This document shows, in pieces, positions 19,033 through 27,235 of a stretch of 38,819 nucleotides of DNA; the first letter of the stretch is position 1; each line of letters starts with the position of its first letter. Position numbers and translations under genes: made by a program. Location: assembly GCF_029478095.1 (NCBI RefSeq), contig NZ_JAKOAV010000032.1, positions 1 to 38,819 of the forward strand, written 5' to 3'. Below the pieces are notes generated by a model, which saw only the letters and a list, made by a program, of their open reading frames with translations, was not told where the DNA came from and ran no database searches. The DNA is from Pelotomaculum isophthalicicum JI. GTDB taxonomy: Bacteria > Bacillota > Desulfotomaculia > Desulfotomaculales > Pelotomaculaceae.

Positions 19033-20535
19033 CTAGCGTACGATATCAGAAAAAACGGAACTGTCTATTTGCTCCGGAAGTTTAGCAACTATAGTAACCT
19101 GCGTATCTTTTAAACCGTTCCTGCCCGGTTGGCCCCGGCCGGCTATAATTACCTGGGAAACCAAGGTTCTGATCAGGGCTTTTTTATCACTAAAGTCCAG
19201 GCTGTTTAACTTGGATAAAATCTGCCTTGAGATAAGCCTTAATTCTTCCAGGCCGGATATGTACCTGTAAGCCTCGCTTAAAACTGCTTCCAGTTCTTTT
19301 TTTCTGTTCTCAAGCCTTTCTTTCCTGCGCTTTAAATCGGTTAGCTTATTTTTAGTATTGGTGTCCAGTTCAACCAATCCTAAAGCAAGCGTGTCAAGAA
19401 TGGAGTTGCGTCCTTTTTCGACTCCTTTCAGGTGTTCTTCAATTCTATCCAACTCCTGCCTTAGCTCTTCCTCCCTGGGTTCTTCGCTGACCGCTTCTTT
19501 AGCTAGTGTGTCTGGATCATTCAGCCAGACTTGTACTTGCTCCCATACTGCGTTTTCGATTACTTCCGCTGGCAAGAACTTGGCAGGAACGCAACCCCTG
19601 CTTTTAGCCCCCTGACTGTTTTTATGGCAAGTATACCGGCGCTCCCTCTTATCCCACCAGTTTGTATAGACACCGGTCATAGTGTTACCGCACTCGGAAC
19701 AGGATATTAGCCCGGACAGCAGGTATTCATTTTTGCTCAATCCGGCCCAAAGCCGGCGAGCTTCCTTTAGTTTCTCCTGGGCTTTATTCCAAGTTTCACC
19801 GTTTACTATATCAGGCACTTGAATAGAAAATTCCTTATATCGCCAAAACCCCACATAAACAGGGTTTCTCAAAATTTGCCTGATTACGTTGCGGTGCCAC
19901 TTTCCCTTGCCTTTCCTTGTAGGTATTCCCATTTCATTCAACCTTCTGGCAACACCGTTCATGCCTATATCTTCGTAAACGAACCAATTGAAAATATTTA
20001 TCACAACTGGCGCTTCACTATCATTCACCGTAACTTTACCCGAATCCGGAGTATAATTATAGCCATAGTTGTAAAAACCTATTGGTACACCACCCTGCCT
20101 GGCTTTCTGATCTTTACCCCTTACCATCCTGTCCCTGATTTTTTCACGTTCGTATTCCGCTATAGCCCCCCGGACGGAATAAAACAACCTGCCCTCCGGA
20201 GTGTCCTTCCAGTCGAAATCAAGGAATTCAATCTTTACACCGGCCTTTTCAAATTCTTCTGTGAGAAGCAACTGGTGTGACAACTTTCGCGACAGCCGGT
20301 CCGGATCTCGGACTACAAGTAAGTCAACCTGATTGTTTCTGACGGCGCTGCGCAAAGCTGTAAGGCCGGGCCTGTCCATTGTGCTGCCGGATATACCTTC
20401 GTCGGCAAATTCGGTAATTACAGAAGCACCCAGGGCGGCGGCCCGGTTGCGGCAGGCTGCTTTCTGCTCCGCGAGAGAAAAGCCATGCCGCACCTGATCA
20501 TCCGTGCTTACTCTGACATAGATTGCTGCTTGCAT
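19033..20535 (-). CDS. Large serine recombinase (SpoIVCA/CisA-like)
   Basis: A 500-aa site-specific recombinase. The resolvase domain (1-150) has the nucleophile Ser10 in YVRVSTDDQ, then DEGISGSTMDRPGL, RDPDRLSRKL and AEYEREKIRDRM. The recombinase domain (about 160-265) has the GIPTRKGKGKWHRNVIRQILRNPVYVG block. A zinc ribbon follows (CSEC with a later C-x11-C pair), then a coiled coil (about 345-425) that controls integration and excision. The gene's 3' end lies 14 bp from a GAGACTGAAA site. Its relation to the broken copy facing sigK suggests it excises DNA from sigK in the mother cell, but it could instead act on a second element. Confidence 0.92.
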   Translation of the reverse strand: MQAAIYVRVSTDDQVRHGFSLAEQKAACRNRAAALGASVITEFADEGISGSTMDRPGLTALRSAVRNNQVDLLVVRDPDRLSRKLSHQLLLTEEFEKAGVKIEFLDFDWKDTPEGRLFYSVRGAIAEYEREKIRDRMVRGKDQKARQGGVPIGFYNYGYNYTPDSGKVTVNDSEAPVVINIFNWFVYEDIGMNGVARRLNEMGIPTRKGKGKWHRNVIRQILRNPVYVGFWRYKEFSIQVPDIVNGETWNKAQEKLKEARRLWAGLSKNEYLLSGLISCSECGNTMTGVYTNWWDKRERRYTCHKNSQGAKSRGCVPAKFLPAEVIENAVWEQVQVWLNDPDTLAKEAVSEEPREEELRQELDRIEEHLKGVEKGRNSILDTLALGLVELDTNTKNKLTDLKRRKERLENRKKELEAVLSEAYRYISGLEELRLISRQILSKLNSLDFSDKKALIRTLVSQVIIAGRGQPGRNGLKDTQVTIVAKLPEQIDSSVFSDIVR

Positions 20536-20663
20536 TTTTTCGCCTCCAGGACCTTCTTAGCAAGCAAGCGGTATGCTTCCTTTAAACCGCTGCTTCCATC
20601 TTTAGAATACACTATTTTTACTATTGGACGTTCTTTTTTTTCTTTGACATAAGCTCCGCTCAT
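20508..20663 (-). CDS. Small basic protein overlapping the recombinase start
   Basis: A 51-aa frame (ATG at 20663) that overlaps the first 28 bases of the recombinase gene in another frame. A ribosome binding site GGGAG lies about 9 nt upstream. The product is lysine-rich and helical (KEKKERPIVKIVYSKDGSSG, then LKEAYRLLAKKVLEAKK). Small genes just ahead of large serine recombinases are frequent; the overlap suggests coupled translation. The family is not recognised. Confidence 0.6.
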   Translation of the reverse strand: MSGAYVKEKKERPIVKIVYSKDGSSGLKEAYRLLAKKVLEAKKCKQQSMSE

Positions 20664-20727
20664 CCGTCATCACTCCCTATATAAAAGTTTACGCGGCTAC
20701 AGGTTTGTCTTATTGCTTGAAAGAAAG

Positions 20728-20753
20728 AAAAAAGCCCTGGGTATATTACCCAG
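20728..20753 (-). terminator. Terminator downstream of the Rpn-type gene
   Basis: Stem CTGGGTA/TACCCAG (20737-20753) with loop TAT, followed on the minus strand by GGCTTTTTTC. Confidence 0.75.
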
Positions 20754-20776
20754 AACCTGGTGAATAACTTCTGTAT

Positions 20777-21652
20777 TTAGTTTGACTTCAAGTCAATGAA
20801 AACACTTTCAAATTCCTCAAAAGTTTTCGCTTTCACAGCCCGGCGCAGGATTTTCTTAAGTATGTCGCTGTTTCTGATTTCAGATAATCTTTCCTTTAGC
20901 CCAACAGGACGCTGCCCGGTATTCTCCTCAAGGGCTTCCATGATAGCCTCGACTATCCCTTCATCACGGCCTCTTGCTTCCCATTCTTCCCGGATGCCGT
21001 CAAAAAACGGGGAGTTTTCCATCTTGCTCACCTCCAGTATTTTTTGAACCAAACCCTTCTGGAGCCTTAACGCTGCTAAAACACCCAATGCAAGATAAAG
21101 AGTAGACCTTTCTTCTACTCCTTGCACCTCAGATTCGAACCGACTGGCACACTTCTCAAGCACTGCCTCTGGTGGCTCCTCCTGCCGCATCAGCGGAGCT
21201 AGTGGCAATAACCCCACCGGCCCCCGGTAAAGTAGATCCCGGCCGGCAATGTCTTGTAGGTTGATTTGTCGGTAGTTGAAATCAACTACTGTCAGGTCAA
21301 GGCATTCAAACATGTACCGTCCATCCTGCCGGCTGCCGCCGGTCAGGTTGATTACTACCGGGTAAACTGGTTTTTCGTGCCGGCAGTGGTGCATGGCCGT
21401 GTATTCCAGCAGCCTTCTCGCCATTTTTCGGTCCGGCCTGGCCTGAAATTCAACTAACATTAGATACTCGTAGCCGTCTTCACGTACTTTGACCAGCGCG
21501 TCAGAAGTGCGCTGCACGGCCACTGCTTCTTTGTCTTTGTCCTCGATTTGCTCCACTGCAACCGGTACACCCCTGACAAAGGAAGCGATCTTGTCCATGT
21601 ATCTCTCAGCCAGGGCTTTGATGATCAGGTCGTATTCGGCCAAAGGCATCAC
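20777..21652 (-). CDS. Rpn-family nuclease / YhgA-like putative transposase
   Basis: A 291-aa protein of the PD-(D/E)xK superfamily group known as Rpn or 'transposase YhgA-like'. Diagnostic parts are the N-terminal YDLIIKALAERYMDKIASF, the catalytic strand YEYLMLVEFQARPD (E-x-Q) at about 60-73, MARRLLEYTAMHH and VYPVVINLTGG. The C-terminal half is a helical region with the REEWEARGRDEGI segment often seen in these proteins. Rpn proteins nick DNA and raise recombination; they spread horizontally. It is a single-gene unit with its own terminator at 20728-20753. Confidence 0.8.
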   Translation of the reverse strand: MMPLAEYDLIIKALAERYMDKIASFVRGVPVAVEQIEDKDKEAVAVQRTSDALVKVREDGYEYLMLVEFQARPDRKMARRLLEYTAMHHCRHEKPVYPVVINLTGGSRQDGRYMFECLDLTVVDFNYRQINLQDIAGRDLLYRGPVGLLPLAPLMRQEEPPEAVLEKCASRFESEVQGVEERSTLYLALGVLAALRLQKGLVQKILEVSKMENSPFFDGIREEWEARGRDEGIVEAIMEALEENTGQRPVGLKERLSEIRNSDILKKILRRAVKAKTFEEFESVFIDLKSN

Positions 21653-21715
21653 CCCTTTGTGGTTATAATTATATCAGAAGTGGTATTATTAAAACACTAA
21701 AATAATCACGGTTCC

Positions 21716-22414
21716 TTAATTGCACGGATCCTCTGCTGTTCGGTGCCATTTGCCGTTAAGGTCATAATAATAAGTTAGTCCCTGTGAACACTTTTTTGAG
21801 TTGAGGTAAGAAAAGTCAACTCCTGGTGCCATCGTGTTTAAAAAGCTCATAAAGAGCGTTTTCACCTTACCGGTTGTTTCAACTACCACGGAAGGATAAT
21901 ACGGACTTTTTCTGTCCTGGTAGGTAGTTATCTTTGTTATACTTGATGCCCCGCCCTGATCGGCGCTCATCTCTTTTGGCTTATTCGCGTTGAAAAACAT
22001 TTCCGCCGCCAACTCTGCGTTGTTGCCTTCGTACTCAACCCAACGGTTAATGATTTTTACCGGACCACAACCGCAACTGCAGCAATACTTTTTATAACCG
22101 TTATTTTCGATGAGTTCTTTTTCTGTGCCTTCTCTTATGATGACATCGCCGCAATCAACGCAGCACGGGCTGCATGTTTCTACGCCACAACAAGTTCTAT
22201 AACTTCCGGGGTCAATAGACAGCCTGACATACCTGGTTGCGCTCAAAGCTCCGGCAACGGCCGCCGACTCACCGGCTGTTTTCAGCTTTTCGGAAGCTGC
22301 CGCGCGGCGCGTGTAGTCAACAGCAACGGCGGACACACCAATTAGAATCACTATCACAACGGCCATAATAGGAAGTATGCTTCCACGCTCGTCAGACAGA
22401 ATATTTTTAAACAT
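21716..22414 (-). CDS. TadG-like pseudopilin protein with a cysteine-rich insert
   Basis: A 232-aa protein. The N-terminus DERGSILPIMAVVIVILIGVSAVAVDYTRR and the following ASEKLKTAGESAAVAGAL are the Tad_N (TadG) pattern: a short cytoplasmic end, one membrane helix (about 12-32) and an extracytoplasmic domain. Between about 73 and 120 there is a cluster of cysteines (TCC, TCSPCCVDC, YCCSCGC), ten in fewer than fifty residues, with two more near the C-terminus. Such an insert is unusual for TadG and could bind metal or form disulfides. It is the last gene of a three-gene pseudopilin cluster. No TadA ATPase, TadB/C or prepilin peptidase is nearby. Confidence 0.7.
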   Translation of the reverse strand: MFKNILSDERGSILPIMAVVIVILIGVSAVAVDYTRRAAASEKLKTAGESAAVAGALSATRYVRLSIDPGSYRTCCGVETCSPCCVDCGDVIIREGTEKELIENNGYKKYCCSCGCGPVKIINRWVEYEGNNAELAAEMFFNANKPKEMSADQGGASSITKITTYQDRKSPYYPSVVVETTGKVKTLFMSFLNTMAPGVDFSYLNSKKCSQGLTYYYDLNGKWHRTAEDPCN

Positions 22415-22441
22415 AACTTGCTCCTTTCCTGGTTATCCACC

Positions 22442-22894
22442 TTAAGGGTTTTTCTTTGTAAAGTCCCACCACCCAAACGTGGCGTTTGCGTTGATATTAA
22501 TATCGCTAAGTGACGCCTGGCCTACCAGAGCAGGGAAAGTGTAGTTGAACAATTCGATCTGATATGTGCCGTAACACTTTTCAAATGTCCGGTTCCCGTC
22601 TACCTCCTGCTGGAAGGTTATTGTAAGGTTCTCCGGTTTTAACCCCCACAGCCAGGCGGCCTGGTAGGCTTTTGAGTATGCCATACTGGTGTTGCCGGTT
22701 ATAACTGCTTCTCTTGCACCTTCTCTCACCACTCTTTGTAAAGACACATAATCCCGGAACGCAAACGATAAAGTGACAGTTCCGAGGAACAGCACGATAA
22801 GGATAATGAAACAAAAAGCGAATTCCACCAAAATGACGCCCTTTTCGTCCTTAATTAAAGTATTTCTGGTTTCCCGACCGGAATCTGTACTCAC
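22442..22894 (-). CDS. TadE-like pseudopilin protein
   Basis: A 150-aa protein with the TadE pattern: KDEKGVILVEFAF followed by a hydrophobic helix (IILIVLFLGTVTLSFAF) and VSLQRVVREGAREAVITG. The Gly-(x)4-Glu layout resembles a prepilin cleavage site. It starts with GTG at 22894, inside the end of the previous gene (44-bp overlap), and is followed after 27 bp by the TadG-like gene. In Tad systems such proteins are minor pilins on the outer face of the membrane. Confidence 0.72.
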   Translation of the reverse strand: MSTDSGRETRNTLIKDEKGVILVEFAFCFIILIVLFLGTVTLSFAFRDYVSLQRVVREGAREAVITGNTSMAYSKAYQAAWLWGLKPENLTITFQQEVDGNRTFEKCYGTYQIELFNYTFPALVGQASLSDININANATFGWWDFTKKNP

Positions 22895-23285
22895 CGGTAG
22901 TCTGCGCCTCCCTTGAAATTGTTACTTTTCCTGTCCAATTGGAAGCTGAGGGGTTAAAGAGCTTTACCAGGCCCGGCATATATGTTTCCATATCGGCTTT
23001 AACAAGAGCACAGGCTACGTCTCCACTCCAATAAACAGAAACCTCTTTAGTGGATAACGCTATTCCAGTTTTATTGAGGTGATAATAAGCTATTTGATTA
23101 GCCTCGCTGTAATTTCCCGTTACCGCCAGTTGGTGCGCCGCAAGCCGGGCGGCCTGGCTGGTTTGTGTGGCGTTGTAAATCCACAGGCCGGTAATAAGTA
23201 ACATGAATACCATACCGATGAAAACCGGCCCTATAAAGCCGAGTTCCACCAATATCGACCCTCGCTCGTTTTTTATGATCTTCAA
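22851..23285 (-). CDS. TadE-like pseudopilin protein
   Basis: A 144-aa protein beginning with NERGSILVELGF and a membrane helix (VFIGMVFMLLITGLWIY, about 20-36), then SQAARLAAHQLAVTGNYSEA, the TadE-type layout. The ribosome binding region AGGGGGGGTG is strong. It is the first gene of the TadE-TadE-TadG cluster and lies downstream of the peptide cassette at 23472-23640. It shares little sequence with the second TadE protein beyond the N-terminal motif, so this is not a recent duplication. Confidence 0.72.
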   Translation of the reverse strand: MKIIKNERGSILVELGFIGPVFIGMVFMLLITGLWIYNATQTSQAARLAAHQLAVTGNYSEANQIAYYHLNKTGIALSTKEVSVYWSGDVACALVKADMETYMPGLVKLFNPSASNWTGKVTISREAQTTGEYRFRSGNQKYFN

Positions 23286-23303
23286 TCATTTTCACCCCCC
23301 CTA

Positions 23304-23350
23304 AAAAAGACACCAACAGGTGTTTAACCAGTTGGTGTCTTGACAGTTTT
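23304..23350 (-). terminator. Hairpin with T-run before the pseudopilin cluster
   Basis: Arms AAGACACCAAC (23310-23320) and GTTGGTGTCTT (23332-23342). On the minus strand it is followed by TTTTTT, as expected for a terminator of the peptide cassette or of read-through from the operon upstream. The plus strand also has a T-run after it. Confidence 0.6.
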
Positions 23351-23471
23351 TTTCAGTTGTAATAATATTGCTTTAATAAATGGAAATACTATTACTGAAA
23401 TACGGCTCGTGTGCCTCACTCAACCGAGGCTTTATAGGTTTCCCAGGGCGCTGCTAACACCCTGGGAAAAG

Positions 23472-23561
23472 CTATTTTATTGCCAAGTTGATTACGGATA
23501 CAACGAGGGTTAGTCCGAGAAGAATGGCGATAATAAGCTGTATTACATCTGATATCTTCAC
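23472..23561 (-). CDS. 29-aa hydrophobic peptide, copy 1 (type I toxin-like)
   Basis: GTG-started frame of 29 residues with a polar start (M-K-I-S-D), one membrane helix around IIAILLGLTLVVSV and a final N-L-A-I-K. It matches copy 2 (26832-26921) at 22 of 29 residues, with mostly conservative changes, while many codons differ only at third positions; this is good evidence that it is translated. Its Shine-Dalgarno sequence GGGGGGTGAGG lies inside a hairpin (see 23563-23607). The size, charge pattern and gene layout resemble small membrane toxins of type I systems and the holin-like toxin family. A leader peptide for the pseudopilin genes is an alternative. Confidence 0.65.
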   Translation of the reverse strand: MKISDVIQLIIAILLGLTLVVSVINLAIK

Positions 23562-23562
23562 C

Positions 23563-23639
23563 GGCCTCACCCCCCTTCAGATTATTAATCCCCCGGTTGG
23601 TGAGGCCCGTACCAGAATAGTATTTCCGGGCTAATTATA
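23563..23639 (-). promoter_or_regulatory. Promoter and SD-sequestering leader hairpin, copy 1
   Basis: An extended -10 (TGG then TATAAT) lies at 23634-23642 on the minus strand. About 27 nt on, GGCCTCACC (23607-23599) can pair with GGTGAGGCC (23571-23563), covering the ribosome binding site of the 29-aa peptide. Copy 2 keeps the same order with different bases. Confidence 0.6.
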
Positions 23640-23684
23640 CCACATTTTGCCGTTATTTTGGTGAGATTGTGGTATTTTAGATTT

Positions 23685-25610
23685 TTACCAGTGTTTTTCC
23701 GAATCTATAATCTCCCCGTGCAATTTATCGTCCTGAATTTCAGGTGGTTTATTGTGTATATACTCAATCGTGACGCTATCCACGTTATCGGGTGGGTAGA
23801 CATCCGTCCAGGAATCGTCAAAAGGCCAAGCCTGCGCCTCTACATTGTAATATCCCGGTACTGATGCTGTTATGTTATATTCGTACTCGTAGGGACTTCC
23901 TTTTGGAGGGAGGTCGAACGTTTTAACCACAGTACCACCATCTCCGCTGATTGTTAACCTTACCGGTAATGTTTCGGGCAGTTCATCTTTCCGGCTCACT
24001 ATCACCGTTGCCCACATATAGGCCGGGTTGTCCGTCGTACTCCAGGGATTCATGCCGGGGATTATCTGAACCTTGATGTCATAGTCCTTTCCCTTGACTG
24101 TGTAGGGTACTTCCATCCGGTTGTCGCCCGGCCAGTCACCACTTAGGAAGTTAACTTCATCCGGCGGGTTGGAGTGGTCCGGGTTGATCATGGCCGCAAC
24201 GCTGTATTCTCCTGCAAGGTCAGGAGTGAAACTGAACGGCAGCGTTTTTTGCTCACCTGCCGCCAAGTTTGTCACTATAGTGTTCTCCGCTAGTACCGTG
24301 CCGTCTAAACGTCTTGCACGCCATAATGTTTCAACGTTTGCAAAACCCATCTCGGAATCGTTCTTGACAGTTATTACACCGCTGGTTAACTGCCCGGGTT
24401 GGCCGGGTTCGGGCGAGAGGGTGATGTCGGTTACTTTAAGATTTTTTACTTCACCCTGCAACTCCGCGAACTTCGTATTATTGGTATTTGTCAACTCTGA
24501 CCAATCCATGTCATTCCATGCTTCTTGCGGCAGCGTATTTTCCAGTAAGGTATTTACGGCCGCACCTATCTTCACGGGACCGCCGTCAGATGTCCAATCG
24601 AAAGTTACTTCAAGGGTGTCTTCCGCTTTGTTGCCTTTGACGCTGTACCAATACACGTTGGTCAGATCCGGCACGGGTTGAAGGTTTTTTAGCTGCACCA
24701 GTTGACCGTTAATCGCAACGCCGAAGGGTACGGCGTAATCTTGAGACAGTTTTACCTTGCCGCCCTCCAGCACGTCAAACAGTTCCTTCGTCTTCGGGCT
24801 TGACAGGAAAGATGAGTCGGGCTTAGTCTTTAACACTACTTTCCCCGTGTATTTTTTACCTTTCTGTACTTTTTCGCCCTTGGGCACTCCGGGGTCGATG
24901 CTTTCCACGATGAAGTCGGGTATAACATCCCACTTCACTGTTATAGTTTCGTAATACACCCCGCCGAGATCACTACGGTTGTGCCAATGCCTCACCGTCC
25001 CGGTAAGTCCTGGTTCCGGTTCAGTCAGTACCTTGAAGTAGTCTCTTATCGTTACGTTGAAGTCGCCGCTTTTTAAGGCGGGATTGTTGGTAAAGCTGTC
25101 CTCCGCGCCCGGGTAACCGATGCGTTTGTTATAGGTTTGCAGGGTTTTTGCGATGATTGACCAGGTTTGATCGGAATAAGAATTTGAATTCTGCAACGCA
25201 CAATAATTTTCATACCATGGTTGGAATATCATATCCCGTTGTGCCGGGGCGATCTGGTCGGGCGCGTCCATTGGAAATAACTCGTTTGTGAAATCGCTCC
25301 CATCAATTGTCTTACCCAAATAGCGCGGCTCCTCACCGGGGTGGCCCAGGTCCATGCCGTTGGCTTTCTGCCAGTCGTTGCCGTCAGCGTCGGGCGGGGC
25401 GGGCTTCCAGTCGTTGCTGTCTATGTCCGTGGGCAGGCCGTAGACAATCTGGCCCCGGTCGAGGCGTGCTTGTAAGCCCCATCTTTCCGCAGGCAAGCCA
25501 TTAATCTGAAGCACTTTTTGCAGCTTGTCTTCACCGGCTTGCGCCTCCGAAAAGGAAAACCCTGCAAGCAGGGTTAGTAAAACAAATGCAGCTATTAATT
25601 TACGTAACAC
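23685..25610 (-). CDS. Large secreted protein with a CARDB-like domain
   Basis: A 641-aa exported protein. A signal peptide (1-25, MLRKLIAAFVLLTLLAGF then SEAQA) precedes a region of unknown fold with many Asp and Trp residues (about 40-390). From about 395 to 505 there is a CARDB/DUF11-like beta-sandwich: VTDITLSPEPGQPGQLTSGVI, VKNDSEMGFANV, LAAGEQKTLPFSFTPDLAGEYSVAAMINPDH. A second beta-sandwich follows. No cell-wall anchor is visible. It starts 15 bp after the stalk-domain gene, so the two are one operon, and is followed by the peptide cassette and TadE/TadG genes. It is probably a cell-surface or pilus-associated protein (inference). Confidence 0.6.
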   Translation of the reverse strand: MLRKLIAAFVLLTLLAGFSFSEAQAGEDKLQKVLQINGLPAERWGLQARLDRGQIVYGLPTDIDSNDWKPAPPDADGNDWQKANGMDLGHPGEEPRYLGKTIDGSDFTNELFPMDAPDQIAPAQRDMIFQPWYENYCALQNSNSYSDQTWSIIAKTLQTYNKRIGYPGAEDSFTNNPALKSGDFNVTIRDYFKVLTEPEPGLTGTVRHWHNRSDLGGVYYETITVKWDVIPDFIVESIDPGVPKGEKVQKGKKYTGKVVLKTKPDSSFLSSPKTKELFDVLEGGKVKLSQDYAVPFGVAINGQLVQLKNLQPVPDLTNVYWYSVKGNKAEDTLEVTFDWTSDGGPVKIGAAVNTLLENTLPQEAWNDMDWSELTNTNNTKFAELQGEVKNLKVTDITLSPEPGQPGQLTSGVITVKNDSEMGFANVETLWRARRLDGTVLAENTIVTNLAAGEQKTLPFSFTPDLAGEYSVAAMINPDHSNPPDEVNFLSGDWPGDNRMEVPYTVKGKDYDIKVQIIPGMNPWSTTDNPAYMWATVIVSRKDELPETLPVRLTISGDGGTVVKTFDLPPKGSPYEYEYNITASVPGYYNVEAQAWPFDDSWTDVYPPDNVDSVTIEYIHNKPPEIQDDKLHGEIIDSEKHW

Positions 25611-25625
25611 TTTAAATCCCTCCTG

Positions 25626-26627
25626 TTAATTCGAGATATTCACAATAACAAAACTAAGGCCCATGGAATGTACTGCTACCTCATGTCCGCCGACATTGAA
25701 ATATTTCAATGGTAGACGTTCGAGTCCGTCACTGCTCCTCGTCTTCTCGGCCACCTGCCAGGCATAGTCCATTATTTCCTGCACTTGGGCCGGTTGGTCG
25801 GGGAACCTCCAGTTCAGCACTTTCTCAATCGGTGAGAGATCCAGCTGCACGTTGCGAATATCAGGAAGGATTTGTGCCCAATCAACGCCAATAAGGATTT
25901 TACCGTTATTACTGTTGGCACAGTAAGAGAAAGAACTTTTATCTCTATTACTGTTCTTTTCTTCATTTGACAAGCTGTACGCCCACTCTGATCCACTCTT
26001 ATGTCCCGACACACCTAAAAGGTTGTCCAGAGCAACGATAATATCCGGTTTGCCCTGTGGATTGCTCTGTGTTACTTTGCTCACCAGGTAGTTCACCGCC
26101 GCGCTCACGTCCGGCTTCGGCTCGCCCGCCGGCCAGCATATCACCGTATGGGTCGCTTCGTCCCAATCCACCTGGTAGCCTAACCCCTCCGCGACGAACC
26201 GAGCCGGCAACATCGTGCGGCCGGGATCAACCAGCATGGGGGAAACGTCAATCGCCTTGGTTACACCATTGCTGACAACTTCGGCTTTTCCGATGGTCAT
26301 GTTCAGGGTTGCTTTAGCGCCTTTCAGCGTCGCGGTCTGGGTGGCGTTGTCCCAGGTGATGTTGCTGTTGTTCACGCCCAGGGCGTTGCCCAGGAACCTG
26401 ACAGGGACGAAAGTCCGGTCGTTCTGTATAAACGGTGCAACGTCCATCTTCACACCGGGCGTTTGGCCGTTCACCACATACTCGGATACGCCAATCTTGA
26501 ATACAACCGATTTAACCAGTTGGTTATCCTGATACACGTTTACCTGATCGGCTTTTGCCGGGTGGAGCCAGGGAACAACGATAACGGCTACCGCCAGAAA
26601 TAATATAAACGCAATAAACTTTTTCAT
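25626..26627 (-). CDS. Secreted stalk-domain (copper amine oxidase N-terminal-like) protein
   Basis: A 333-aa exported protein. Signal peptide 1-26 (cleavage after HPAKA). The stalk domain (about 50-165) is typical: VAPFIQNDRTFVPVRFLGNALG with ITWDNATQTATL, then SPMLVDPGRTMLPARFVAEGLG with VDWDEATHTVICW. These modules occur in many Clostridia wall or surface proteins and carry no amine oxidase activity. The C-terminal half (170-333) is not recognised. First gene of a two-gene operon with the 641-aa protein. Confidence 0.82.
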   Translation of the reverse strand: MKKFIAFILFLAVAVIVVPWLHPAKADQVNVYQDNQLVKSVVFKIGVSEYVVNGQTPGVKMDVAPFIQNDRTFVPVRFLGNALGVNNSNITWDNATQTATLKGAKATLNMTIGKAEVVSNGVTKAIDVSPMLVDPGRTMLPARFVAEGLGYQVDWDEATHTVICWPAGEPKPDVSAAVNYLVSKVTQSNPQGKPDIIVALDNLLGVSGHKSGSEWAYSLSNEEKNSNRDKSSFSYCANSNNGKILIGVDWAQILPDIRNVQLDLSPIEKVLNWRFPDQPAQVQEIMDYAWQVAEKTRSSDGLERLPLKYFNVGGHEVAVHSMGLSFVIVNISN

Positions 26628-26798
26628 TAGAAGAACCTCCTAAAATTATTCTACGTACTTTTACTTTTGGACATATCCCTAATCTTGACAATTCTATAAA
26701 CCGGATATATTATTTATTTAAAAGTTATCACCCCTTTAATCAATGGGAATACTTACTGAGGGACGGCACGAGTGCCTCATCTACCAAGGGGCTTTAAG

Positions 26799-26830
26799 GA
26801 TAGCCGGGTTGCAGCTACAACCCGGCTATC
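26799..26830 (-). repeat. Perfect 13-bp hairpin after peptide copy 2
   Basis: Arms GATAGCCGGGTTG (26799-26811) and CAACCCGGCTATC (26818-26830) with a 6-nt loop, beginning 2 bp after the peptide stop. There is no T-run. At copy 1 an analogous hairpin TTTCCCAGGG/CCCTGGGAAA follows the stop, with different bases. A conserved element with GAGGCAC and GCCGT follows at both. Confidence 0.7.
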
Positions 26831-26831
26831 G

Positions 26832-26921
26832 CTATCTTACCGCTAGGTTGACTACTGACACTATAAGGGTTAATCCAAGAAGCAAGGCGATTACAAGTTG
26901 AATGACATCGGATGTTTTCAA
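26832..26921 (-). CDS. 29-aa hydrophobic peptide, copy 2 (type I toxin-like)
   Basis: TTG-started frame of 29 residues with a perfect AGGAGG 8 nt upstream. It has M-K-T-S-D, a helix around VIALLLGLTLIVSV and a final N-L-A-V-R. Differences from copy 1 are I/T, I/V, I/L, V/I, I/V, I/V and K/R. The gene stands ahead of the stalk-domain operon, as copy 1 stands ahead of the pseudopilin genes. See copy 1 for interpretation. Confidence 0.65.
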   Translation of the reverse strand: MKTSDVIQLVIALLLGLTLIVSVVNLAVR

Positions 26922-26924
26922 CCA

Positions 26925-26997
26925 CCTCACCTCCTTTTGGGAAATTCCCATGGCAGGTGAGGCCCGCCCTCAGTTTCGTATCCCCAACATTATTTTA
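26925..26997 (-). promoter_or_regulatory. Promoter and SD-sequestering leader hairpin, copy 2
   Basis: Extended -10 TGG then TAAAAT (-10 at 26992-26997, minus strand). CCTCACCT (26962-26955) can pair with AGGTGAGG (26932-26925), which contains the Shine-Dalgarno sequence. An extra small palindrome (TGGGAA/TTCCCA, 26938-26950) sits in the loop. Confidence 0.6.
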
Positions 26998-27235
26998 CCA
27001 TTTTAGAGTTATAGCGCAAGAAATATTTTCCACTGGAAACCAAGCATCAACCACTTCTACACTTTCTTAAGTAAATTCGCTATTTTAAAACCATGAATTA
27101 TACCGTGTTTGTAATATTCTTTATTATTGACATTTGCAACTAAATAGGCAATACTATCAAATTCAATGAACTGTCAGAAACGGTCCAACCCTCAAGCTAT
27201 TTATTTCAAGCACCTCCTTCCTCTTTTAAAAAAGC

